A DNA stretch of 64,000 nucleotides. Source: Nostoc sp. NOS(2021) (GTDB taxonomy: Bacteria; Cyanobacteriota; Cyanobacteriia; Cyanobacteriales; Nostocaceae). The DNA lies in NCBI RefSeq assembly GCF_017115025.1, contig NZ_JABXKM010000099.1, positions 1-64,000 on the forward strand, given 5' to 3'. Of the stretch, positions 30,072-39,797 are shown piece by piece (within the stretch, counting starts at the first letter, position 1; each line of letters begins with the position of its first letter). A program made the position numbers and the translations under genes. The notes below the pieces were generated by a model, which was not told where the DNA came from, did no database searches, and saw only the letters and a program-made list of their open reading frames with translations.

Positions 30072-30325
30072 GCAATACAGCTTGACAATTTTAAGTAAGA
30101 TATTTTACTGTAAGGTGAGTGTGTTGAAACTCATCGACACCACTCCCCAGAACCTTGAAAACCGCATAATTCCGTTGACTGGTGTCGATTATTTGCACAG
30201 TAAGGGTTTCAAGCTGTAAAAAGCATCGCTTATTGAGAATTTTTGGAGAGTTGTTGATAATTTAAAAAGTGGTGTCGATTTGGGGGTCTCAAACCCTTGC
30301 TCAGTAAGCTTTCCAAAACGTAACT

Positions 30326-31238
30326 CTTTACATAACCACTTCCCCTAACGGGGATGGAAACCTACAACAATCACTTTGTAACCAGTCGCTTTGACTTTAC
30401 ATAACCACTTCCCCTAACGGGGATGGAAACTTTATATTGTGAGCTTTGTTTTTGACAAAGCTATTTTTCTTTACATAACCACTTCCCCTAACGGGGATGG
30501 AAACGTTTTACAGCGTCTCTTGCCATTTCGGCTGCCTCCCTTTGACTTTACATAACCACTTCCCCTAACGGGGATGGAAACCCGCTGTTATGGCGCTGGA
30601 ACATAAGGAACATAAACTTTACATAACCACTTCCCCTAACGGGGATGGAAACTTTACGAAGCCTGAGGGCAAACTTCCGTGATAACTAACTTTACATAAC
30701 CACTTCCCCTAACGGGGATGGAAACGCTTTACCCAATTTGGAGGCGCTGCTTGAAAAATGCTTGCTTTACATAACCACTTCCCCTAACGGGGATGGAAAC
30801 ACACAAATCACTAATGTAATTTCTACAATTGCCCTTTACATAACCACTTCCCCTAACGGGGATGGAAACGTTATTCAGCAACAATTCACATACGGCAATT
30901 TGGCCCCTTTCCTTTACATAACCACTTCCCCTAACGGGGATGGAAACTCCATTTTGTGTTTCTAACCGAATAGTAACATCATGCAATTTCTTTACATAAC
31001 CACTTCCCCTAACGGGGATGGAAACATGGCAACCATCGCAATACTAGTTCCTAAACCTTTCTTTACATAACCACTTCCCCTAACGGGGATGGAAACTTCA
31101 ACTTTTCCAGCCGTTTGGGCTACACAGCGTGTCTTTACATAACCACTTCCCCTAACGGGGATAGAAACGCCTTGGACAACCCTTGAAACGTCGAACTTTT
31201 ACCTTTACATAACCACTTCCCCTAACGGGGATGGAAAC
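30326..31238 (+). CRISPR. CRISPR array, 13 repeats of 36 bp, 12 spacers (33-42 bp)
   Basis: Repeat CTTTACATAACCACTTCCCCTAACGGGGATGGAAAC. Starts at 30326, 30395, 30469, 30546, 30617, 30690, 30765, 30834, 30912, 30990, 31061, 31133 (variant ATAGAAAC), 31203. Confidence 0.99.
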
Positions 31239-31323
31239 TGAAGCAGACAAAGCGATCGCAAAGGGCACTGAACTTTCCGGCGATCGCTTCCAGGACACTG
31301 CATCAAGGACAATCCCTTGACCT

Positions 31324-31462
31324 TTGAAGTTACGATTTGGTAATTTAGATGCTGAATTAGAGGCGATTATTCCTCAGTTAATGCAGTTATCTAGGTAAGA
31401 ATATTTTGTCTTACTTTTACAGGCTGACCGTGAGGAATTATTATCACGGTTTCAAAGGTAAG
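31324..31462 (+). pseudogene. Remnant of DUF4351-type C-terminus (Rpn/transposase-nuclease-like protein)
   Basis: LKLRFGNLDAELEAIIPQLMQLSR-stop followed, after a frame disruption, by LLLQADREELLSRFQR-like codons. Confidence 0.5.
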
Positions 31463-31554
31463 TAGGTAGGCACGATCAAACTGATATATGTTTAGTTTTG
31501 TAAAAACGGTGAAATAACGAATTTGTAAGATATGTGCTGAATTTAGATTTCGTT

Positions 31555-31758
31555 ACATACTTGGAAGTTTTCCGGGCTTGGTGTTTACGCAATACTGGAT
31601 CACAATCAAGGTTTTTAATAGAAACTATATCAGCATAAGCACAGAAAGCTCTATCCTCTAAAAGTACATCTCCATGATTGAGAAATTCATATAATTTTCT
31701 AGCTAATTTAATATCATAAGTGTTCAGGACATCGATAACTAGCGCAACGGCGGCTCCA
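31555..31758 (-). pseudogene. IS4-like transposase fragment
   Basis: Minus-strand frame GAAVALVIDVLNTYDIKLARKLYEFLNHGDVLLEDRAFCAYADIVSIKNLDCDPVLRKHQARK resembles DDE transposase (GDVLLxDRAFCAYADI). Confidence 0.75.
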
Positions 31759-31823
31759 GTCGCTAAACTAAAATATCACACCAATTTTGACTCTTTGATG
31801 AGTAGTGCAGGTCAAACACGAAC

Positions 31824-32984
31824 ATGACAGAAGAATTCAATACGCAGGGCGCAGAAAATGTGGTTGCGATGCCTTCTCTTCGAGACGCTTTGCGAACGGC
31901 GGGCGCAGCCATCGCTAACCAATTCGCCCAATGGGGGAAGGTTACAGGCGTTAAAGCATTTGGAAGTGGTAATATCAATGACACCTTCTTAGTAACTCTA
32001 GATTCCTCAGAAGAACAACATTTTGTCCTGCAACGCATCAACACGCAGGTATTTCGTCAGCCACAACTGATTATGCAGAATATGCGTACCTTCACTGAGC
32101 ATGTTCGCAAACGGTTGCAGCACACACCCCTAAATCGTCGCTGGGAAGTACCACGCGTACTATTAACCAAGGATGCTCAAGACCACTGGAGGGATGCAGA
32201 CGGCTCCTTTTGGCGGGCGATTAGCTTTATTGAAGGTTCCCAGTCCTTTGATACTATGCGCGATCGCACATACGCGCAAGAAATCGGTTATGCCTTGGGA
32301 ATGTTCCACAATCTGATCAGCGATTTGCCACCAGAAAAACTTGCCGACACCCTTCAAGGGTTCCATATTACACCACTTTATCTCCAGCATTACGAGGAAG
32401 TATTGGCGAAAACTAGGGCGCGTCAATCTGCTGAAGTTAATTATTGCTTGCAGTTTGTTAGCGATCGCCAAACCTTTGCACATATCCTAGAAAATGCCAA
32501 AGTTGAAGGCATTCTACCCCTGCGTTTGATGCACGGTGATCCAAAAATTAATAATGTCATGTTTGACACTGTTACCCAGCAAGCCGTCAGCGTCATAGAC
32601 CTCGACACTGTTAAACCCGGTCTGGTACATTATGATATTGGTGATTGCTTGCGATCGGGTTGCAATCCGGCTGGAGAAGAAACTGAGAATTGGGAAAGTA
32701 TTTATTTTGATACTGATTTGTGTCAGGGAATCCTAAAAGGTTATCTCTCAGTGGCAAAGGCGTTTCTGACTGAGAATGACTATGCATATATATATGATGC
32801 GATTCGTCTGATCACCTTTGAACTAGGACTAAGATTTTTTGCTGATTATTTAGCAGGGAATGTCTACTTTAAAGTTAAGCACCCAGAACATAACTTGGTA
32901 AGAGCGATCGTCCAGTTTAAGCTTACCGAAAGTATTGAATCTCAAGAAATGCAGATTCGTAATATTATTAAAGACATGAAATGA
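31824..32984 (+). CDS. Phosphotransferase (aminoglycoside/choline-kinase-like fold)
   Basis: FGSGNINDTFLVTL, LMHGDPKINNVMFD, SVIDLDTVKPGLVHYDIGDCLR. Confidence 0.88.
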   Translation: MTEEFNTQGAENVVAMPSLRDALRTAGAAIANQFAQWGKVTGVKAFGSGNINDTFLVTLDSSEEQHFVLQRINTQVFRQPQLIMQNMRTFTEHVRKRLQHTPLNRRWEVPRVLLTKDAQDHWRDADGSFWRAISFIEGSQSFDTMRDRTYAQEIGYALGMFHNLISDLPPEKLADTLQGFHITPLYLQHYEEVLAKTRARQSAEVNYCLQFVSDRQTFAHILENAKVEGILPLRLMHGDPKINNVMFDTVTQQAVSVIDLDTVKPGLVHYDIGDCLRSGCNPAGEETENWESIYFDTDLCQGILKGYLSVAKAFLTENDYAYIYDAIRLITFELGLRFFADYLAGNVYFKVKHPEHNLVRAIVQFKLTESIESQEMQIRNIIKDMK

Positions 32985-33580
32985 ACGACCAGACATTTTC
33001 TCTGCAACCCTTCCCTTCTACAAAATCTCTGCCTAATTTGAAAATTGCAGGCAATATTGCTCGAAATGGTAATAAACTTGTCATCTGCTATGTGCTTGAA
33101 GGCGATTTAAAAGAAATTGCGTTGGCAAAGCCTACCGTTCGCGTAGCGTCTCGCACAGAAGGTATCGCTCCACCATCAAATACACGCTCACGCAAGCATG
33201 AATTGTGGAAAGACACTTGCTTTGAGTTCTTCCTTGGCATCAAAGATTCTCTACGGTATTGGGAATTCAACCTCTCCCCTGCCGGACACTGGAATGTCTA
33301 TCGCTTTGATGGCTACCGTCAAGGAATGCAAGAGGAAACAGCTTTTACAACACTTCCGTTTAGCGTTCAGAATCAAGCCGACGGTTTAGCACTTGTGTTG
33401 GATGTCGATTTGAATAAAATCGTCTCGGCAAACCAAGCTATTGAAGTTGGCATTACTACAGTTATTAAAGATAAAGATGGTGAGGTGACTTACTGGGCGT
33501 TAACTCATCGAAGCGCGGAGGCTGACTTTCATCTGCGAGACAGTTTCATAATTAAATTGTTAGACTTGACCTGGAAATAA
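32981..33580 (+). CDS. DOMON-like domain protein
   Basis: LWKDTCFEFFLGIKDSLRYWEFNLSPAGHWNVYRFDGYRQGM; overlaps the previous stop by 4 nt. Confidence 0.75.
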   Translation: MNDQTFSLQPFPSTKSLPNLKIAGNIARNGNKLVICYVLEGDLKEIALAKPTVRVASRTEGIAPPSNTRSRKHELWKDTCFEFFLGIKDSLRYWEFNLSPAGHWNVYRFDGYRQGMQEETAFTTLPFSVQNQADGLALVLDVDLNKIVSANQAIEVGITTVIKDKDGEVTYWALTHRSAEADFHLRDSFIIKLLDLTWK

Positions 33581-34124
33581 AATTTATCCTAAATATGTCG
33601 GCGTTGCTGATTGATGGGATGAATTTTGTCTCACGCAAAGGCGCAAATACTGTACCTTTAGTCTTGGGAAAAAATCTCAATTCATTCCACAAATACTAAT
33701 AATTTCCAAAAGCAGGTTACCTTACCTGTTTTGAGCCAATTGAGTTTTTCACCTATTGATAATTCTTGGACACAAGTTAATAATATAGAAGAAGCAGCTT
33801 ACGAAGTATTTATTTATGAAAAAGAAAAAAACTATGCTGCTGTATTACAAACGATAAATGGTGATTACAACTTATAGCAATACAACAATTTAGACCAGTT
33901 AAAGTTTTATGTAGATCATATTTATAGCCCAGATGTAATCCGAAAATACATAATTTGAATGCGATCGCCCAATATTTAGTAAGGTACAACATTTGCTCGT
34001 CTGTAATTGGGCGTTTTGAAAGCAGATTGCGATCGCTCATCGCCATAGGTTAGTTTCCCCATAGTTGTATCGGCTGTACTTCATCAATGAGGTACACTAA
34101 AAGCAGAAGTTAAACACCAGTTGT

Positions 34125-34361
34125 GTGATTATGTTGTCTATCGAACAACTGATACAAGAAGTATTGTCTTTGCCAAGTGAATCAAGAGCATTTCTGGCAG
34201 AAAAGCTGCTTGAAAGCCTAGAATTTGACATTGATCCAATGGTTGAGGCTGGTTGGATGACTGAGGCAAAACGGCGGCGAGATGAAATCCGCAGCGGTGC
34301 TGTTGAGCCGATACCAGGGGACGAGGCATTAGCACAGAGCAGGCGACTTCTTGAACAATGA
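34125..34361 (+). CDS. Addiction module protein (TIGR02574-type antitoxin)
   Basis: MLSIEQLIQEVLSLPSESRAFLAEKLLESLE...W..E...R..EI.SG....IPGDEAL pattern; overlaps the toxin start. Confidence 0.88.
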   Translation: MIMLSIEQLIQEVLSLPSESRAFLAEKLLESLEFDIDPMVEAGWMTEAKRRRDEIRSGAVEPIPGDEALAQSRRLLEQ

Positions 34362-34717
34362 AATATGTATTTCACCCTAAGGCGCTGACTGAATATTCTC
34401 AAGCAGTTCAATATTATGCCGAAAGTCGTGTAGAGTTAGCACAAGGGTTTATCGATGCAGTGGAAGATACAGTTTATCAAATTAGGGAGTCACCGACTCG
34501 CTGTCCACTAATCGATGAAGACGCTCGACGATGCCTGACACGAAAGTTTCCCTACGGTATTATCTATACAATCGAGCAAGACTACATTCTAATTCTTGCT
34601 GTTATGCATTGCAGTCGAGAGTCTGGATACTGGAAAAGTCGTAGAAGCCCGATGCCGTTTCAATTTGTTGAAAAGTTAGGATTGCAGTCGAGAGTCTGGA
34701 TACTGGAAAAGTCGTAG
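34358..34717 (+). CDS. RelE/ParE-type toxin, C-terminus altered by a local duplication
   Basis: MKYVFHPKALTEYSQAVQYYAESRVELAQGFIDAVEDTVYQI...RRCLTRKFPYGIIYTIEQDYILILAVMHCSRESGYWKSR. Confidence 0.9.
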   Translation: MKYVFHPKALTEYSQAVQYYAESRVELAQGFIDAVEDTVYQIRESPTRCPLIDEDARRCLTRKFPYGIIYTIEQDYILILAVMHCSRESGYWKSRRSPMPFQFVEKLGLQSRVWILEKS

Positions 34718-34928
34718 AGAATAGCGATCACCACAATCCGCCAGTTTTGGAAGTAGATTGCGATCGCATTTATTTTGAGTATGAACTGGTTAGTGCATTA
34801 CCCATAGCGAAGATCAGCTTTTAGCTACGTTTCACTCGATATTGAGACGATGTGATACTTCACTCAAGAAGCTATTCAATTGTTTTAAACTTGAATTACC
34901 GTCGTAAATTTGTGTGTAGCGCTCGCTC

Positions 34929-35264
34929 ATGACACAAAACACATTGAAAGTTCATGCATTTTGGGATAAAGATGCAGAAGTTTGGGTTGCAACTAGTGAA
35001 GACGTGCCGGGATTGGTAACAGAAGCTTCTACGATTGAGTCTCTTATATCATGTCCGGGTAATTAGTTGTGATTCCCATAGTCATTGCACCCCACCCCTT
35101 AATCCCCTCCCCGCCGGCGGGGAGGGGAGACAAAACGCAGCTTTGGCGGGGTGGGGTTCTTCGGGTTTAATAAGTAATCAAGCGGACATGATATTACAGA
35201 AAAACTCAGAGAAATGATTCCAGAACTCCTTATTCTGAATAAAATTGTGCCATTCGACGGTTGA
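34929..35264 (+). pseudogene. DUF1902 family gene interrupted by a MITE
   Basis: MTQNTLKVHAFWDKDAEVWVATSEDVPGLVTEASTIESL | element | TEKLREMIPELLILNKIVPFDG-stop. Removing 35047-35196 restores a 61-aa ORF. Confidence 0.92.
35047..35193. mobile_element. MITE-like element, family 2 copy 2 (TIR TATCATGTCCG/CGGACATGATA, TSD TTA)
   Basis: TTA (35044-35046) and TTA (35194-35196) flank perfect 11-bp TIRs. Confidence 0.92.
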
Positions 35265-35348
35265 GCGATCGCGATCCTATCTGAGTTGTGAAAGTGGAGA
35301 ATAGCGATCGCTACATCTAAAACGTGACGATTTTACGCCAAGTTATAC

Positions 35349-37016
35349 TTATTGACACAATTCAGTTTTCACATGGTCTGCCAGTCGAATTGCCAAGGCG
35401 ACAATGGTAAGCGTAGGATTAGCATAGCCTCCTGTAGGGAAAACAGAGCTACCTGTTATGAATAAATTAGAGATGCCGTGAACTTGACAATTTGCATCTA
35501 CTACTCCTTGTTTTGGGTCATCATGCATACGCGTTGTTCCCATATTATGATGCGTACTAAGAGAAGCAACTGGACGATCTCCATCCAATTCAATCTGCAA
35601 CTCACCCAGTCCTGCACTAGCAAATTCTTCTGCAAATAGGAACTGCGATCGCTTCACACTGCAAATATCTATTTCATTCCAATGATTAGTTAATTTTGCT
35701 TGAGGACAACCAAGTTTGTCTAGTTGATTACTGAGTGTCACCCGATTATCTGGATTTGGGGTTTGTTCAGTTTGGCTGAGAACTTCAAACTTTGTATATT
35801 TCTGCTCATTACCTTCATGGTCAGACCATCCTCCATGACTCAAATCAGGGAACAAATATTCTTTTTTGATATTATACTTATACCAATCAGCTACTAAATC
35901 ATCAATATTCGTAATTACATTTTGCAAATGTTTAAAAACATTCTTAGGTAACTGCCCTTGTCGAACTGAAGAGAACAAAATTTTTGCAGAAGCCTTTGCT
36001 GCCGATCTAAACCTTTGATCTCTAGGATATAACAACGCGGTCATATTTAGTAATTTTTCGCGGCGCATAACTTGTTCCGTCAGGGCAAATTTTCCCATCA
36101 CTGCGACATTATTCACCCGACGTAAGTCATACAAAGCCATCGAATTAAAGATTTTGCGATTTTGCGGAACAAGCATACCACAACGGATAAAAGGATGATC
36201 CATAAAGAACCTACCCACTAAATCATGTTGATTGCCTAATCCATTCTTTTGAATTCGGTTTGATAGCAACAATAAACGTGCGTTTTCAATACCACCTGCG
36301 GCTAAAATAAATACTTTGGCAACAACCCAAAACTTATTACCTGATAAACAAGCTACTTGTACACGTTTCACTGTCTGGGCTGCTTCATCTGCCTCAATTT
36401 CTACCACGTTGGCGTTGAGAAAGGTGCTGATATTAGGAGATTGATTAATTTGGTGGCGATATTCATTGGTGAAAATATCGCGTGGGCCAAACTGAAACAT
36501 ACTAGTAGTAACTCGATCACTTGTGAAATGTGTCCGAGGAGATTGAGCAGTTTCCCAAGCCTCAGCTTCATAAGCAAAAGAACCGAGTTTACAAACCGCT
36601 TGAGCACGTTCATAAAATGGATTCAGGTGAGATTTACTAAAAGGCCAGCCACTGTATGGTATCCAATCTCGTTTTTCAAAATCTATTTCGTCTAACGGCA
36701 CATGCCTCAGACCAAGTTGATTTTTATTGATTTCAATATTCCAGACATTAGCTAGTCCACCAAATTGACGATGACGCATATCTTGCAGTGGTGGAAAAGG
36801 ATCTCCAACAGTTTCACCCTCACCAAGAGATGCAGTCTCTTGATTAAATTCCATGTCGCCACTTTCTAGTAAGCAAACTTGAAAGTCTTGCCCAATTAAT
36901 TCTCGTGCAAGTGTAATTCCTGCTGGGCCACCACCAACTATACAAACTTCGGTATTGATAACTTCATCTATTGGCAATTTCCGGCTATCAATCAACATTA
37001 ATTTAATTCCTTTCAA
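35349..37016 (-). CDS. GMC-type FAD-dependent oxidoreductase
   Basis: EVCIVGGGPAGITLARELIGQ, FILAAGGIENARLLLLS, HNMGTTRMHDDPKQGVVD, LFITGSSVFPTGGYANPTLTIVALAIRLADH. Confidence 0.93.
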   Translation of the reverse strand: MKGIKLMLIDSRKLPIDEVINTEVCIVGGGPAGITLARELIGQDFQVCLLESGDMEFNQETASLGEGETVGDPFPPLQDMRHRQFGGLANVWNIEINKNQLGLRHVPLDEIDFEKRDWIPYSGWPFSKSHLNPFYERAQAVCKLGSFAYEAEAWETAQSPRTHFTSDRVTTSMFQFGPRDIFTNEYRHQINQSPNISTFLNANVVEIEADEAAQTVKRVQVACLSGNKFWVVAKVFILAAGGIENARLLLLSNRIQKNGLGNQHDLVGRFFMDHPFIRCGMLVPQNRKIFNSMALYDLRRVNNVAVMGKFALTEQVMRREKLLNMTALLYPRDQRFRSAAKASAKILFSSVRQGQLPKNVFKHLQNVITNIDDLVADWYKYNIKKEYLFPDLSHGGWSDHEGNEQKYTKFEVLSQTEQTPNPDNRVTLSNQLDKLGCPQAKLTNHWNEIDICSVKRSQFLFAEEFASAGLGELQIELDGDRPVASLSTHHNMGTTRMHDDPKQGVVDANCQVHGISNLFITGSSVFPTGGYANPTLTIVALAIRLADHVKTELCQ

Positions 37017-37127
37017 TCTAATTTATTATTCTTAACCACAGAAGCACATAGATAATTAATTGATGTAAATCTGTGGTTTTATTTTCATAAAATTGACTTT
37101 TGCAAGAAGTTTACCGTTTCATTCAGC

Positions 37128-38249
37128 CTATGAAACACTCGGTATCGCAGAACGAATTGCATTAATAAAATTTTGGGCATAATTCTGCGTTGAGAAATCG
37201 AGGGCGCGTTGTCGTGCAGCTATTCCCGCACTCTGGGCAAATTCTTGCTCGTCAAGATAGCGGAGAATTGCGATCGCTAATTTATCCGCATCGCCGTAAG
37301 GTGTTAATAGTCCATTCATGCCATCGGTAATAATCTCTGTCGGGCCGCCTGCACTGCCAGCAATTACAGGTTTACCCAGCGCCATCGCCTCAATAATCAC
37401 AATCCCAAACGGCTCTTTATCTGATGCATGAACAAATACATCCATCGCCTGCACCCACTCCGGGATATTACGCTGTAGCCCAGCCATAATTACTTGGTCT
37501 TTCAAGCCCAATGCGGCAATTTCTGCTTTTAAGAAGTCCTGATAATCCGGTTCCAAATCGTGTTTACCGCCAACCACTACACAATGGGCATCGGGATACT
37601 TCTGTAAAATTTTGGGCATCGCTTGCACCAGTACATGCATTCCTTTCCATCGTTGCAATCGTCCAACAATTCCAATCAACGGCCCGTGTAAAGGTAAACC
37701 CAACTTCCGCCGTGCTTCTTCAGGAGAAGGTAAAGCATTAGGCTCAAATCGGTCTAATGCGACACCAGGATAAACTAAAGGTGTTGGTCTGTGGGGCCAA
37801 ATCTCTGCCTGTGCTTGCTTGCCATCTTGCGAGAGGGTGATAATTGCCCGCGCTGGGATTAAAGTAGCGATTCGTACCAACCAAGTCTGATCACTAGGCA
37901 CTTCTAGTTGATACCACACAGCAGGCAAGCCCGCCAGCATCGCCGCCAAGCCTCCAGATATATGCGTGATCCACATCCAATTGACAATTATATCTGCACG
38001 TTCGCGGCGGCCGATCGCAGCTATCCGAAAAACAGCAGCAATAAAACGGTGGATTTGGCGTAAACGTCCACTTTCCACAACTCGCGCATCAATACCGAGG
38101 GACTTTACTTCTTCTACCATCGGGCCGTCTTCTAAAAATATCACCAGCCACTCAACACCGGCATTACGTCCCTGCTGCACCAAATCCCAAAGCATCATTT
38201 CACCGCCACCTCGTTGCTCGGCTAGTGGCATTACAATAATTACTTTCAT
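37128..38249 (-). CDS. Glycosyltransferase family 4
   Basis: GIVGRLQRWKGMHVLVQAM, DVFVHASDKEPFGIVIIEAMALGKPVIAGSAGGPTEII. Confidence 0.93.
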   Translation of the reverse strand: MKVIIVMPLAEQRGGGEMMLWDLVQQGRNAGVEWLVIFLEDGPMVEEVKSLGIDARVVESGRLRQIHRFIAAVFRIAAIGRRERADIIVNWMWITHISGGLAAMLAGLPAVWYQLEVPSDQTWLVRIATLIPARAIITLSQDGKQAQAEIWPHRPTPLVYPGVALDRFEPNALPSPEEARRKLGLPLHGPLIGIVGRLQRWKGMHVLVQAMPKILQKYPDAHCVVVGGKHDLEPDYQDFLKAEIAALGLKDQVIMAGLQRNIPEWVQAMDVFVHASDKEPFGIVIIEAMALGKPVIAGSAGGPTEIITDGMNGLLTPYGDADKLAIAILRYLDEQEFAQSAGIAARQRALDFSTQNYAQNFINAIRSAIPSVS

Positions 38250-38281
38250 AATCTATAACTATCCTATTTAATTTGTAATAA

Positions 38282-39730
38282 TCAGAACTCGGACTTCTTG
38301 TAGGCAATCTGAGGATTGCTATAGTATTTATGTCCTGCCATAGCCATAGCTAAAAATCCCCAAAGAATCATCCCTGCGACGCTCAACATGCCGCTACCAA
38401 TAACTAACTGTGCAGAAGAACTGATACCAATGGCGCGGGCAGCACTGACAAAACTATCAAAACGACCTTCACCATAGCTGCTAACACTAATAATTAACAA
38501 AATTAATCCACCCATATAAAAGATGGCTCCAAACCAACCAAGGGTGAAAAACATATCTAAAATGCCACTATCAATTACCACTACTTCAATTTGACCAGTT
38601 TTTTCATTGACCTTCCAAATATTTCCTAAGCCGTTACCTAGACCATTAGAAAGAGCTAAACCAAGGTTTTTGTCGTAACTTCCCGATCTATCTTTAAAGC
38701 TGCCATCTTCTTGAAGATTAGAAAAAGTTTGCAAACGGGCTGCTAAAACCCCAGAAATTGGCTGAATAGTTGCTAATGGCACAACACAAATTGCCATCAC
38801 CACGATTATGGTGATTAAGCGCATTTGAATCTGGGCCTTGACTGAACCCATAATCATAATTATTCCAAATAACCAGCCTCCCCAATTAGTACGTGCTTGT
38901 GTCAACAGGAAGGACAAGTAACCAACAGCTGAAGCTGGAAAAATTAAGTTTCCTGAACTAGTAAATAACAACAGTAAACCAGCTTGCATGACAGAACCAA
39001 AGGGGCCGACTGAGTGCAATGTACTCCAGACGCGCATCCCGAAAGGCACAGGGTTTCCAGAACTCATGAATAATTTTGATTGTATAAGCCAGTACCTATC
39101 CCACTCAGGAGCTACCACGAATTGATATACGCCATAAGTTCCTAAAATCAACACACACCAGAGGAATGTTCGCTGAAAGTTCTGGCGATAGCTGGGATAA
39201 TCTCGCCAGTTTATAAATAAGTGAAAAGCGAAAATGATCGGACTGAGCCAATCCATCAATCCGCGTGCTACAGGGATAGGTGGATTGTAAATCAGACCGA
39301 TTAGAAAGCCATAAAACACTCCGATAAAAGCCAAAACAAACGGCAAAGCCCCTTGGCGAGAGGCGCGGGGAAAGTGTCTTAAGAAAGTTCCTATGGTTAC
39401 AAACACCACTAAATAAGGTGCTATGAGCATTTGACGGGTAGGGTCCCAGCCCACCCGATAGTCAACTAAGCGGGTAGCTAAGGGCGTGAGAAACCAGATC
39501 CACCAGGTAAAACTGATGTAGAGAATGGGATGCCGCAAGTATAAAAATACGCCTACTATTAAAGCTGTTACCGGGTAAATTAGGCGCAATGCGGCAGTAG
39601 CACCAGCAAAATAGCAAACTACAGTTAGTAGTATAAAGCCTGCGATCGCCATCCAACCCTGTTGCGATCGCTCTTCAGGAGAATAGCTTTCTTGTAAAAA
39701 ACTATTGAAAAGTATCTGCTTAGAATTCAT
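38282..39730 (-). CDS. O-antigen polymerase/ligase-like membrane protein
   Basis: Multiple hydrophobic helices, position within a polysaccharide cluster, late loop and GLGNGLGNIW segment typical of Wzy/WaaL-like proteins. Confidence 0.7.
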   Translation of the reverse strand: MNSKQILFNSFLQESYSPEERSQQGWMAIAGFILLTVVCYFAGATAALRLIYPVTALIVGVFLYLRHPILYISFTWWIWFLTPLATRLVDYRVGWDPTRQMLIAPYLVVFVTIGTFLRHFPRASRQGALPFVLAFIGVFYGFLIGLIYNPPIPVARGLMDWLSPIIFAFHLFINWRDYPSYRQNFQRTFLWCVLILGTYGVYQFVVAPEWDRYWLIQSKLFMSSGNPVPFGMRVWSTLHSVGPFGSVMQAGLLLLFTSSGNLIFPASAVGYLSFLLTQARTNWGGWLFGIIMIMGSVKAQIQMRLITIIVVMAICVVPLATIQPISGVLAARLQTFSNLQEDGSFKDRSGSYDKNLGLALSNGLGNGLGNIWKVNEKTGQIEVVVIDSGILDMFFTLGWFGAIFYMGGLILLIISVSSYGEGRFDSFVSAARAIGISSSAQLVIGSGMLSVAGMILWGFLAMAMAGHKYYSNPQIAYKKSEF

Positions 39731-39797
39731 TCAATTTTAGACGCGCATATAAATTTGGCTGCTTGAAAGAATATTCGTAGGTTGGGTTTCGTTCCTC

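Noticed and set aside
30729-30986. ORFs 30729-30986 (-) and 30738-30965 (+)
   Set aside because: They are translations through CRISPR repeats and spacers (periodic VSIPVRGSGYVK / LYITTSPNGDGN), not genes.
33590-33960. Possible decayed small gene (NNIEEAAYEVFIYEKEKNYAAVLQTINGDYNL-stop)
   Set aside because: Coding-like but family not recognised and interrupted by stops; insufficient support for a feature.
35035-35217. 60-aa plus-strand ORF
   Set aside because: Lies within the family-2 MITE and its flanks.
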